Positions 25,179 through 36,692 of a stretch of DNA of 64,000 bases are shown piece by piece. Under the pieces are notes generated by a model. That model was not told where the DNA came from, did not search any database, and was given only the letters and a program-made list of their open reading frames with translations. The first letter of the stretch is position 1. The number at the start of each line of letters is the position of its first letter. Where the stretch lies: positions 7,915,917-7,979,916 of the forward strand of contig NC_026501.1 in the NCBI RefSeq assembly GCF_000182925.2. The letters are read 5' to 3'. The stretch is from Neurospora crassa OR74A. Lineage: Eukaryota; Ascomycota; Sordariomycetes; Sordariales; Sordariaceae. The position numbers and the translations under genes were made by a program.

Positions 25179-26638
25179 TGTGTTGAAATTTATGATTGCG
25201 AGGGAATGGAAAAGTTGGGCACAATGTGACGCCCCGAGTGTCAAGTGTATGTCACACGGTAATGAGATCTAGATGTAAGACGACAGAGAGTATGTAAACA
25301 CTTGAGGATGCCAATGAGACCAGGCTTGTTTTCACACCAATTGGTAGCAAGCCGAGTAAAAGTATAACGGATGGAATAACAAGACCACCATCGGTATAAG
25401 TTAAGAAATACAGTATGGATATTTGATGGCAGAATGTTTTGTATCAACAAAAATCATTAGCCAAGGGGAGGCCAGGTCAGCCGTGGTGGAATTCCCATAA
25501 TTGCCGAGGTACTGCATTGTTGTCTGGGTTGATCGTATCGATTGCCGCGAGAATGCCGCGGCCAACGGAGGAAGTGGTGGAAGGGGAGCCAGGGTCTTGG
25601 ATATGCAGCTATAAGAGGACCTCGTTTGTAGACTCTATACTGTGCATATTGGAGAGACTTGGCGATACTCCGAGGCAAGACACTTGAACACGATGCGTAC
25701 CCCTTTTTGACCGTTGCCAGTTCATCACAACCCCCGTCCCCCGCCGTTATCACCTGTCAATCAATGGAAGTTGAGTCAACCCCACGATAGCCCACTCATC
25801 GATGCTTTGGGATTTTGGACTTGGCGGACTCTTTTTTTCTTTCTTTCTTTCTTTTTTTTTTTTTTTTTTTTTTTTTCTCTCTCTTATACATTCAGACGGC
25901 GATCATGTTGGAACAAGCAATCGAACCTATGAACGGGCGGCTGTTTCATCAAAGACCACGACACAAACCACAATGCACGTGCAGCGACGTCCCTTGTCCC
26001 CGGTATTGCCATCGGAAAAGTGTGTGTGTGTGTGTTTTGTGTGGCACTGGAATGATTCCGCCCTTCGCACGAATCCTGCCGCTTGTTGTCGCCGTCCTGC
26101 ATGGCGTCCGTCCACTAGGCAAGCGAACAACGTCATTTCTTTTTGAGAGCTAGGATTAGCATCGCCGCCATGCTGGTCTTGGTCCTTGCCCTCTTGGAAA
26201 TATATCCACTCTGCCTCCGCCCATGATATGTAGTACAGGTCCCTGGACGTCTTGTCTGCAACCGTACCCAAGAAGAGACCCAAGCTCCTTGCTCAAATCA
26301 ATGCTTTGACCCGCAATACGGAGTCTCATAATTATGTGGCATAGTGAAACACGTTGTCGATACCAAGCAGCGTAGCTAGGTGTCCTCTGGTCCCTTTTTC
26401 TGACGGCAATCTCTGGAGGTCTGGACTTCTTGTTACCTTGATCTCAGTGTTGCTGTTGCAACTTGCAACTTCAACAACAAACAAACAAACAGTCTTCCCT
26501 GTCTATCCTTATCCTCGAGTCCCGTCCATAGTGCGGGGGTAACCTGTGCTAGCGACACTTTCACACTCTCTTTGCATTTCTTGATTCAGTCCCTCTTCAC
26601 CTGGCAACACCTTTTTAATTCACAAAACTCCGATCGCA
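25179..26638. other. divergent promoter region, thioesterase / OSBP gene
   Basis: This 1.5-kb gene-free interval lies between the divergent acyl-CoA thioesterase and oxysterol-binding protein genes. It contains a pyrimidine tract with a 25-T run, a short TG repeat near 26020 and CT-rich leader sequence just upstream of 26639. Confidence 0.55.
25852..25876. repeat. T25 homopolymer within a pyrimidine tract
   Basis: A run of 25 T follows several TTTC units starting near 25831. It probably acts as a nucleosome-excluding tract and is prone to length error. Confidence 0.9.
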
Positions 26639-29600
26639 ATGTCTGAGACCGGCGAAAGGTGAGTGCATGTTTGCTTGTGGTGCGGGCGTTAAACCGGCCT
26701 GACTGCACCATCATTCAGTTCCAACCCGCATCCTGTTCACCCCACCTGCCCGCATCCTCCTTGCCCTGTTTACGCTACTCCAGTTCTCAAGCTCTCGTCG
26801 CTTCCTTCCCACTCCCTGGCTTCAGTTTTGACAGCAGACACAGCAACTACAACGATCGCCAGTTGATGATCTAGCTTGATTCACTTCAACATCAATTAAT
26901 ACCTATCTTGTTGCAGCCTCCACAAACGATCCAAATCCGCCGCCCGCTCGCTCCTTAGCAGGCGCAAGCCGCCCGTCGACGACGACATGGCCTCCGACGA
27001 CGGCCGGAGAGCGTCTGGCTCTTATTCTACACCTCAGAACATCCAAATCCCCAGCCAACAGGCGTCCAGAGGTCACTCTTCCAGACTGTCTACCACTGGC
27101 AGCGTCTTAGGCCGAACCGTCTCGAACCACCAAGCCTCACCTTCCGTCGGCGGAGCAAGGTCGCCATCCATGCTTTTTGACAAAGGAGCCGCGGCCTCTC
27201 TTGAGTCCTCCGTACGCAAGTTCCGTATCGTTGAAGCTCTTCGCAACGGCGACACAGCCTCGATTTCCAGAGCCATCCGCGATACTGCCGAGCACAACCC
27301 TCGCATGAGCATTTCGTCCGCCATTACCGGCCCTCTCGAAGACACCACGATTCTCCATTTGGCTATCCAGTGTGCCGAACAGACTGTTGTCGAGTACGTC
27401 TTGTCAGATGGTGCTGGCTCCCTCGATATCAATGCTCGCGACAAAGACGGAAATACCCCTTTGCACATTGCAGCCCAACAGGGACGAACCCACATCGTTC
27501 GTCAGCTCCTCGAGCACAAGGATATCAACGATGCCATCGCGAACCATCAAGGGCGGTTACCCATCGATCTCGCTCGTAATCCTGACATTTTTCAGCAACT
27601 CCAGCTCGCCAGATCGTTGTTTGCCGAGGACAAGGTTCGGCAGGTGCAGGACCTCATCCTCCATGGCGACTTTAAAACTTTGGAGGAGGTCTTGGAAGAG
27701 CCGCGTTTCAAGACTGTCCTCGACATTAACAGCACCGAATTCGCCGCCGAGTCGGCCACGGTCGAGAGCGGCGGCACGCTCCTCCACGAAGCCGCGCGTC
27801 GCAGAAACACAAAGCTAATCCAGGTTCTACTGCTGCACGGAGCAGACCCGTTCCGCAGAGATCGTAATGGCAAGCTCCCACAGGATGTCACAAAGGACGA
27901 GATTACAAAGGCTATGCTCAAAAAGTCCCCCGCTGCTGTGGCTGCCCAGAGGGGCATTCAAGAGAAGGCCGTTTTGGGATCAGCCACACATGGGGCAGCT
28001 GCTGCGGCGTCCGGTGATCCTATGGCGGGAAGAGAAGCTCGCGAGATGAAGGGATATCTGAAGAAGTGGACCAACTATCGAAAGGGATACCAGCTTCGTT
28101 GGTTCGTACTGGAGGATGGCGTCTTGAGTTACTACAAGCACCAGGATGACGCAGGTTCTGCCTGCCGTGGTGCTATCAACATGCGCATAGCCAAGCTTCA
28201 TATGACCCCTGATGAGAAAACCAAGTTCGAAATTATAGGGAAAAACTCGGTCAAGTACACTCTGAAGGCCAATCACGAAGTCGAGGCAAAGCGTTGGTTC
28301 TGGGCTCTCAACAACTCCATCCAATGGACCAAGGACCAGGCCAAAGAGGAAGAGAGACAGCGTGTCCGCAATGCCGAACTCTTGAAGCAAGCAAAGGCGG
28401 AGCATGCCCATAGCGTATCTGACGCCGGCAGCGACAATGCTAGTTTCGTCGAGCACCGCCGTCAGAGTGTGCAGCTTTCTCGGATGCATTCAACGGCCAG
28501 GGCGTCCAGAGCCTCCTATGTCGCCAGTGGCAACGGAAGCAACGAAGAGGATGACTTTGTCGATGCCGGAACCGAAGCGGACAAGGGTGAGCATCACCAC
28601 GCGGATGACGATGACGATGACTATGGGGAGGGTTCGAGCGGGCAGGATGTTCCATCGGCAAACAAGGATGCTTTCAACATCACTGCACAGTCTGCAAGAC
28701 TGCAGCTCGACACCATGGCACAAGTCACCGCAGCCTTGATGGCGGAAACCAACAAGAACTCCGACCTCAGGTTGTCGGACCCCAAGGCCTCTCAAGCCCT
28801 AGCTACCTATGATGCTGCAATCCGCTCTCTTACGGGACTTGTCGGCGACCTCCTGCGCATCTCCAAGGATCGCGACGCGTACTGGCAGTACAGACTTGAC
28901 CGCGAGAGTGAAATGCGCCAGATGTGGGAGGAAAGCATGGCCCAAGTTGCCAGGGAGCAGGAAGCTTTGGAGGCTCGGGTTGGCGAGGCCGAGGCAAAGA
29001 GGAAGATCACCAAGCGTATCCTCAAGGAAGCTCTTGGGTCAGGCATTATTGACGAGGGCCAAGTGAAGGCAACTGCACCAACTGTTGCCGCTGCTGCCGA
29101 GGCCACTGATGAGGCCGACGCCGAACAGGCTGATGCCAGACCACAGTCGCCGGTCCAGAGCATTCGCCGTCAAAAGACCATCAGGGATCAGGTGGCAGAG
29201 TTGTCTGACTCGGACTCGGATGAGGAAGAGTTCTTTGATGCGGTCGACGCCGGTACCGTCGAGGTTTCGCAGCTTCCTCCTTCGGAGCCTGTGGCTTCGC
29301 AGAGCGACACCCAACTTGTCATCTCAGACGGCACAGATATCAGTGACTCGTTTAAGGGATACGAGAACGGCATAAGGACCAAGTTGAAGATGGATGCGGA
29401 CAACAGACCCACTATCTCGCTCTGGGTAAGTTTGGGTTACCATTCTGGATATTAAACATTGTACTAACATGAAGTCTAGGGCATCCTCAAATCCATGATT
29501 GGCAAGGACATGACCAAGATGACCCTGCCCGTATCCTTCAACGAGCCCACCTCACTCCTCTACCGCTGTGCTGAGGACATGGAGTACGCCGACCTCTTGG

Positions 29601-30667
29601 ATCTAGCCGCTGATCGCGCTGATTCCATTGAGCGTTTGATCTATGTTTCCGCCTTCGCTGCCAGTGAATACGCATCCACCATTGGTCGCGTTGCTAAGCC
29701 ATTCAACCCACTTCTTGGTGAGACCTTTGAGTATGTGAGACCGGACAAGAACTACCGCTTCTTCATTGAGCAGGTTAGCCATCACCCGCCCATCGGTGCA
29801 GCCTGGGCCGAATCTCCCAAGTGGACCTACTACGGAGAATCGGCAGTCAAGTCCAAATTCTACGGCAAGTCCTTCGATGTCAACCCTCTCGGTACCTGGT
29901 TTCTTAAGCTCAGGCCGACTTCCGGCGGCAAGGAGGACCTTTACACCTGGAAGAAGGTCACTTCATCCGTGATTGGCATCATCACCGGTAACCCCGTGGT
30001 TGACAATTACGGTGTGATGGAGATCAAAAACTGGACCACCGGCGAGGTTTCCTACGTCGAGTTCAAGCCCAGAGGTTGGACCAAGTCGAGTGCCTACCTG
30101 ATTGGTGGCAAGATCCTCGATGCCAACGGTCAGGTCCGCGTCAGCTTGGGTGGTCGCTGGAACTCCAAATTCTACGCCCGCTTGACACCTGGTTACGAGG
30201 CCACCATTGAGGAGAAGTCCGGAAACGAGACGGTCCATCAGGGCAGCATCAATGACCCATCTAAGGCCTTCCTTATCTGGCAGGCTAACCCCCGCCCCAC
30301 CGGCATTCCCTTCAACCTGACTCCCTTCGTCGTCACCTTTAACCACCTCGACGATAACCTCAAGCCTTGGCTCGCCCCCACGGATTCTCGCTTCCGCCCC
30401 GATCAGCGTGCTATGGAAGAGGGCGAGTACGACTTTGCAGCGACGGAAAAGAACAGACTCGAGGAGGCCCAGCGTGCGCGCCGCAAGGCTCGCGAGAGCA
30501 AGGGCGAGGAGTTTAAGCCCGCGTGGTTCACCAAGGCGCGGTGCGAGATCACAGGTGAGGAGTACTGGCAGTTCAACGGCGAGTACTGGAACAGGCGCGC
30601 GAAGGCTGGTCCGAATGGGGACCCCAGTGCTTGGCAGGGTCTGGAGCCCATTTTCCAGGATGCTTAG
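26639..30667 (+). CDS. Oxysterol-binding protein (Osh1/Osh2 type: ankyrin, PH, FFAT, ORD)
   Basis: This lipid-transfer protein acts at ER-organelle contacts, exchanging sterol (and probably PI4P). Exons are 26639-26658, 26917-29425 and 29480-30667, giving 1238 aa. The 258-bp first intron splits a Ser codon after a 20-nt exon; the second (29426-29479) has branch site TACTAAC and is phase 0. Ankyrin repeats lie at about residues 130-330 ([37 protein letters not shown]). A PH domain spans about 380-480, starting [20 protein letters not shown]. An acidic FFAT-like motif, [10 protein letters not shown], sits near residue 776 and would bind ER VAP proteins. The C-terminal oxysterol-binding domain (about 844-1238) has the family signature EQVSHHPPI. 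The order matches yeast Osh1/Osh2; there is no GOLD domain. Assignment is firm. Confidence 0.96.
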
Positions 30668-30720
30668 TATGTTGTTGGTGAGTTGGATGGGATGCTTGAT
30701 CAATCTTCTTTGAGTCCTGT

Positions 30721-30745
30721 GAAGAAGAAGAAGAAGAAGAAGAAG
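30721..30745. repeat. (GAA)8 microsatellite
   Basis: Eight GAA units plus one base lie in the 3' flank of the oxysterol-binding protein gene, about 55 bp after the stop. Confidence 0.95.
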
Positions 30746-31519
30746 GGACGTTGGGCGAGGTGGCGGTCTCGGTCTCTTAGTCGTGTGTTGGAGTAGGGGC
30801 GGTGGTTTGATACAGTATACGTAAACGGAGGTTTGAGCGTGTGGTATCCTTGAATATTAACAGAAGGATGAGTTCGGGTGTCCCCTATAACTGGTGTAAT
30901 ACAGAGACGATCTATTCACGTCCCACGTTGAACAGTTGTTGAAGACGAGGCGTGACTTCATTACTTTATGACAGTAGCTCGTACATAATATCTTTATGCA
31001 TTACTTTTATGTACGTGTTCCATGTTGCACAGAAACTTTTAAAAGAATCAACTCTTTGGATTTAGTGCTGTCTGTTTCTAGAACGGGTGTAACCATTTAG
31101 AGGACTACAAATAGTACGATTAATCAATCTTCCTTTCCACCACCGCATTGAATTTCACCCAGCACCGGATGCTCACTACCCTATGGCGTACAGTGAATTG
31201 CACTGTGTGATAATCGCGCAAGTTGGCACTTAAGCCGCGAAGGCAGACAGTGCCCACATATACCCAAACTGTATTGGTAAGGCTTCATTCCGGAACGTAT
31301 GCACTGACCATATCATGGAATGTCGCCGCATCAACATTGACTTGTTTAGAACCTTGTCGAAGGACGACTTCACAATTTCACATTGACAACGAATTTTACA
31401 TACAAGACCAGGTATCGCAGATTATTGAGATCAATATGTATGAAAGATAAATTTTCGCTTTTCAATCCACCCCAGCTCTTCATCCCATACGCTGATCCAG
31501 CCACAACCATGAACCATCT

Positions 31520-31547
31520 CCCCCCCCCCCCCCCCCCCCCCCCCCCC
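31520..31547. repeat. C28 homopolymer
   Basis: Twenty-eight consecutive C lie about 150 bp upstream of the cyclophilin start codon, in its likely 5' leader or core promoter. A G/C run this long is unusual and hard to sequence, so the true length may differ. Confidence 0.92.
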
Positions 31548-31699
31548 GACCCTTCTCAGACCTCACAAAATAATTCTGTCTCTAATCACAACCACAGTAA
31601 CCAAGTGAGCTCAAACAAAAAAACTCACAAAACAACCACCAACAAACACACCGCAACCGATTACCTAGAATAAAAAGCCATCAATAGCTGCTATCAAAA

Positions 31700-32274
31700 A
31701 TGGCCACCGACGTCGCTGTTGAAACCACCATGGTACCTTACCTTGTTCCCCTCACCTCACCTCACCCATTCATTGATCCTCAACTCTAACCCTCCTTCTC
31801 TCATCAACCCTCCAGGGCACCTTCACCCTAGAACTCTACACCAACCACGCCCCCAAAACGTGCAAGAACTTTGCCACTCTCGCCGACCGCGGGTACTACG
31901 ACTCCACCGTCTTCCACCGAATCATCAAGGACTTTATGATCCAAGGCGGCGACCCCACGGGGACCGGCCGGGGTGGTTCCTCCATCTACGGCGAGAAATT
32001 CGAAGACGAGATCCACCCTGGCCTGAAACATACCGGCGCGGGGGTGTTGAGCATGGCGAACGCGGGCCCGAATACCAACGGGAGCCAGTTTTTCATTACG
32101 CTAGCGCCGACGCCTTGGTTGGATGGGAAACATACGATTTTTGGACGCGTGAAAAAGGGAATGGGGGTTATCAGAAGGATGGGCATGGTGCCGACTGATA
32201 AGGAGGATCGGCCGGCGACGGAGGTGAAGATTGTAAAGGCGAGGGTGGTGAGGGAGGAGGATATGGAGGCTTGA
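31700..32274 (+). CDS. Peptidyl-prolyl cis-trans isomerase, PPIL1 class
   Basis: This single-domain cyclophilin catalyses proline isomerisation; PPIL1 homologues belong to the activated spliceosome (Prp19/SKIP side). Exons 31700-31732 and 31816-32274 join in phase 0 across intron 31733-31815 (GTACCT...TCCAG), giving 163 aa. The first exon supplies [11 protein letters not shown]. The second starts [19 protein letters not shown], where PPIL1 proteins read GTIVLELYWKHAPKTC. The catalytic [15 protein letters not shown] (Arg, Phe and Gln of the active site), then [20 protein letters not shown] and [12 protein letters not shown] follow. The protein is short, with no targeting signal or extra domain, which fits PPIL1 better than cyclophilin A (GPxxVFFDI starts) or ER forms. 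A 28-C run lies just upstream. Confidence 0.93.
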
Positions 32275-32816
32275 CGTCGACCGGGAGAGTGAGTGAGGGA
32301 CTGAGACCAGGGATGAGAATGGGGGTGCGGAGTTCAAGTGCATGTGGGCCTGGAGAGCTCAATGAACTACTTTTTGGGCAAAATGAGCTGCCACGTTGTT
32401 GCGCTCATTTACAGTAGTTGGGATATACCAAAAGCCCCACGGTCAACCTCATCTTCTCAGGCAATCTATATGCATCATACAGCTGTAAAAGACAAGAAAA
32501 ATGTGTGACCAGGTAACTCTGATTTCATCCTGGTCTGGCCAACGTGCGTTGCCCTATCACGGCAGAAAGCTACTTATTTGACATATATTGATTGGGTCGG
32601 TATGCGACATCTCGATTATCCTCTGAGGGCTCTGTCCGATTTCCAATCCTTGAGCAATGTCTATTTTTGGGACAAGAATGGGGTATAATGTATAAGTGCG
32701 TGTATAGGTAATGCCCAAAACAGAGTTTTTTTTTTTTTTGTTTCCTCCCGTGGTTACGAAAAACAGTCCATCGTTAGTCAGTGTTAGAGTCAGTTAGAGT
32801 CAGACACCTCCCAGAT

Positions 32817-34082
32817 CTAATGAGGCGGCGAAGACATTCTTCCCGTGGATTCTGTCTCGTGATCCTTTTCTTTCTTCCCTAGTTTCTTCCCCGGGGCATT
32901 CAACTGCGGCTTTGTGCCTAGTCCGATCTTCAGCTTCTTAACAGGAGATGCACCTTTTGCCGGTGTCGTCTTCTTGGGAACCACCTGAACGGTGGAGTTC
33001 TTTACGTCATCGTCATCCACGCTCTGCTCAACGCTCAGCATCGAACTGGTCTTTATCTTGTCCTTCTTAAGGGGCGGCGTCGACTTGGTCTTCAAAATGA
33101 CCTTCTTGGGTAGAGCGGTCGGCTTGAGCTTCTTCTTCTTAGCACTGATAGGATCAGCTTCATCTCCATCCTCGTCAAATTCATCACCATCTCGCTTCCT
33201 CGGACTAGTTGCCCGGCTCGTTGGTACGGGCGTTCCCTTTTGACTTGCTGGCGGAGTGTTGTCGTTGTTCTGACTTCCACCGTTGCTCCCACCGTTACTA
33301 ATCTTCTGAGCCGCTGCTCTACTAGCGTTTCGCCCACTATTGCCAATGCAAGAGCCCATGTGATTATTGAGACGTGTCACCAGGATACAACGCTTGCACT
33401 TGGAGCAAGTAGCGCTGGGGAAGCTGAGCACGTTAGGCGGGCGGTCCTTGGCACTTCCCTCCATGGCTGCCACGGCTGCAGGATCGTTGGGGTCCATCTT
33501 TTTCTCCATGTCCTTCTTTTTCTTTCCTCGGCCGGGGCCAGGCTGAACCCAGGTCTGGCCATAAATGTCGAAGCCTGGCTTTTCAATATAGGGGTGCCTT
33601 TTGCAATAAGTAACGTTCGGGTCTGGTTTTTGGGCTCCTTTGCCATCTGTAGGATGAAGCAGACGGGGGAGTTGACACCGTGGACACAAAATCTCCTTTG
33701 TAGTCTTTAGCGGATTGCCCTTCAACGTAACGTGTCCGTCCTTGTACAGAGCAGCGTCGGTTTCCACGACAATCTCGGGCCGCGCATCAGGGGTCGATAG
33801 ATCGGAGTTCTCCATAGCGAGCTTTTCGACTTTGATGGCCGCCGTCCTCATCTTCGCGGTTTTTTCGTCTTGGTGTACCTTGAGGACTAGGTCGTGAAGG
33901 ATATTGTAAAGCAAATCGTCCACAACGGAGTATGCCTACAGGGAGGACAAGAAAGGGTCAGTACAAGTCTCTGGCTCAATCTTGTTCGATGCAAAAATGC
34001 TTACGAGCTTGTCTAGACTCCCGACATCTTCAGGGGCAACGACAATACCAGCCCTGCCGGTCCTGTCCCCTTCTGACGACAT
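32817..34082 (-). CDS. Zinc-finger nuclear protein resembling SAGA subunit Sgf11
   Basis: Exons 34005-34082 and 32817-33935 join in phase 0 across intron 33936-34004 (GTAAGC...TGTAG), giving 398 aa. An N-terminal helical stretch (VVDDLLYNILHDLV) precedes a first Cys cluster (LCPRCQLPRLLHP, then TYCKRHP). A second finger follows, CSKCKRCILVTRLNNHMGSC, with the C-x2-C...H-x3-C pattern and the trailing SGRNASRAA seen in Sgf11/ataxin-7-like fingers of the SAGA deubiquitinase module. The C-terminal third is lysine-rich and low complexity with several basic nuclear-localisation-like blocks (KKKKLKP, KKLKIG). The helix-plus-finger arrangement suggests Sgf11, but the protein is far longer than yeast Sgf11 (99 aa) and the first Cys cluster is not part of that family. 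It could belong to another chromatin complex. Confidence 0.6.
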
Positions 34083-35651
34083 CTTGACAACGACAGACGC
34101 CCTCCTAAATTAGATGGGGACTGATCGACACCCCTGGAATAGCCGGTGAGAATTTGGCAGCTGTCGTATGAGATGGTCCTCGCGTGACGTGTGGAAGTAG
34201 TGGATTTGTCGCGACTCTCTTCACCCTTCCAGGCTCGGGTGATGCAGGGCAGGCCGAGCCAAAGTTGGAGTTCGACTGGCGTAGCGGGTGGGAGATGCGG
34301 TTCGCCGGTACCTAGTTTTCGGTTTTCAGGTGCTGATCGGAACGAGCCTTTGGTCCACGCACGAAGAGGTGGCCTTGAAGCATCCACGGGTCGTTCAACT
34401 CGGCTGCGGCAAGCCGAAACCGTCAAACTGCACTTAGTGGTGCGTGTTCGTTCTCGAAAGCCTCCAGTGGTGATGGGGGCAGGAAGGTTCAATACCGACT
34501 GGGACCGGTATTGTGTGGCAATGTTCAATTGACTAAGCCGCAATATGTTCGGAAGCCGTAAATAAGCCGATACGCCCGTGAGATGGAGTGGTGTTTGAAA
34601 GATTGACGTTATTGTAGGTGGTGACGGAATTTCGTGCCCAAAGCTTGGTTGATGGGAAAAATGTCCATCCACGGCGATATTCGGCAGGTCGCGGTTTTGT
34701 GGTAGTTGTGTCCATGCACAAGTTGTAGTGGGCTTCAGGCGTGTGAGCACTGGCGGACAGTGGAGCATATGAGTCCATCAGGCGGCTACCCTACAACCAG
34801 CCAAGGAAGGGAAGTGGAAGCAAAAGCAGTTTCCATGCTCCCTTCCACCTCGCCGCGGCCCGGGATTGGTCGTGTCTTCGTGCCTGCCGCGGACGCCCTT
34901 GGTGGTTGCTTGTGCTGGTACCTGAATTTCAGTGTTATTCCATGTTATCTACAACATATTGATACCGCGACTGGACTTTGTCGGTTCCCTTAGACAGGAT
35001 ATTTGGGCTGCAAGTTAGACTCACATTCATTGGTTACTATGAGTGAGAGAGGTAAGGACTACTGTCCAGCCCAGTCCATACAACTCATGGAATGTTGTTG
35101 CATGGGAATTGTCTTATACCCGCACTACTGGTAGAAGCCGTCCAAGGTGGGCATATGCCTCGGTCTCCGAACCACCCGACCATCTCATACACACAGAACA
35201 TCATTGAAAGCCCTCCAAAACCAAGCACGTGCTGTGTTTTTGTCAAGGTATGAACGCGGAGTGCATTCCGCCTCTTCATCCTCCCGTTGTGTGTTGCCAT
35301 TACATGTGGGGCGACACAAGGTGTCAGAACAGCCTGGTCTGGATCATTGCCCATCCTTTGTTGTGTACACTACTACGTACGTATGTAGTGTAGGTATCGC
35401 TGCCGGGTGGGCCAGGGGTACAATGGTGGTGTCCCTGAATGTCTTCTAAAATGCGTCTGCGACATGTGCTGGTGGGCCAGACTTCATGACTGACACGACG
35501 GTTATTTACATACACTCCCCTCGTCGTGACCACGACAACATTGGTCATTTTCCTCTTTCAGCCGTTCTTTCCCTCTTTATTTTTCAAAACCGCTTTCTCC
35601 CTTTATCGTCCTTTGTAAATTCTGCTTTCTCGGTTTCCACCTACTTTCAGC
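34083..35651. other. divergent promoter region
   Basis: This 1.6-kb interval lies between the Sgf11-like gene (minus) and the Naa50-like gene (plus). Long frames near 34191-34768 occur on both strands, but their composition is not protein-like. An inverted repeat TACACTAC / GTAGTGTA with ACGTACGT between the arms lies at 35366-35392. The last 150 bp before 35652 are pyrimidine-rich, as expected for a leader. Confidence 0.5.
35366..35392. repeat. inverted repeat flanking ACGTACGT
   Basis: The 8-bp arms TACACTAC (35366-35373) and GTAGTGTA (35385-35392) are exact reverse complements. The spacer contains the self-palindromic ACGTACGT. The same octamer forms the arms at 15736-15780. Confidence 0.88.
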
Positions 35652-36597
35652 ATGTCGCGTGGTCAACAACCCTCGATACTGTCATTTTTCCAACCCCGGC
35701 AGCAGCAGCAACAACAACCTCAACATGCCCCAGACTGCGTGAACGGTGCAGCAACAACGGCAAGCATGCTTCCGAAAACCCCCGTACCACCACCACCAGC
35801 TCCTCCTCCCTCTTCTCTCACCTCGGCCCCACCGCCGCAACAAGTTCCAGCTCGTCCCGGCCTTGGGCTTGTCACGGCTACTCTCCCGGCCAACATCCCC
35901 GTTCTCCCATCCCCACCGTCGATCCCCTCGCAAGCCAACATAGTCGCGGTGGCCGAGCACCACATAGCCGCCCTCCGCCGGATCAATTCGCTCCTCCTTC
36001 AAGTCGCCTACCCAGACGCCTTCTACGCCAAGGTTCTCGAACCGCTTGCCTCAGGTCTCTTCTCGCGCGTCATCCTCTGGAGCGACGACCCTACTTCCGA
36101 GCCCAAAGTCATTGGCGGCGTCGTCTGTCGGCTCGAACCGAACCCTTTCTTAGACCCCAACGGGCAACCGCAGGCTCCCCGAATACAACAAAACCAGCCG
36201 GGCCCATCAGCTCCCATCGACTACCCTTACCACGCCATTTACATTCAATCGCTCGCCCTCCTCTCCCCCTACCGATCCCTCGGTCTGGCTGCCGCCGCGC
36301 TTGAACACATCATCGCCAGCGCCTCGATTCTGCCCGCCGCGGGCTCTACCATCAACGTGCGAACCATCTACGCCCACGTGTGGACCGAAAACGAGGAAGG
36401 ACTCCAGTGGTACGGACAGCGAGGCTTCCGGACCGAAGGTCGCGACCCAGTGAGGGGGTATTACTTCAAGCTACGACCGGACACGGCTTGGATTGTGCGT
36501 AGAGACATTGGAGAACACGGTAGACAAGCACAAGCACAAGAACCGTTAGGGGCAGCGAACTACTCTTTACCGAAACGAAACCCCAACCACCTCCTCC

Positions 36598-36692
<95 letters not shown>

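Noticed and set aside
29963-30703. A 246-codon minus-strand frame
   Set aside because: It mirrors the oxysterol-binding domain exon; composition only, no motif.
34013-34768. A 251-codon minus-strand frame upstream of and overlapping the Sgf11-like first exon
   Set aside because: Composition is random-like, a competing plus-strand frame of similar character exists, and the overlapped part is better explained as exon 1 of the Sgf11-like gene.
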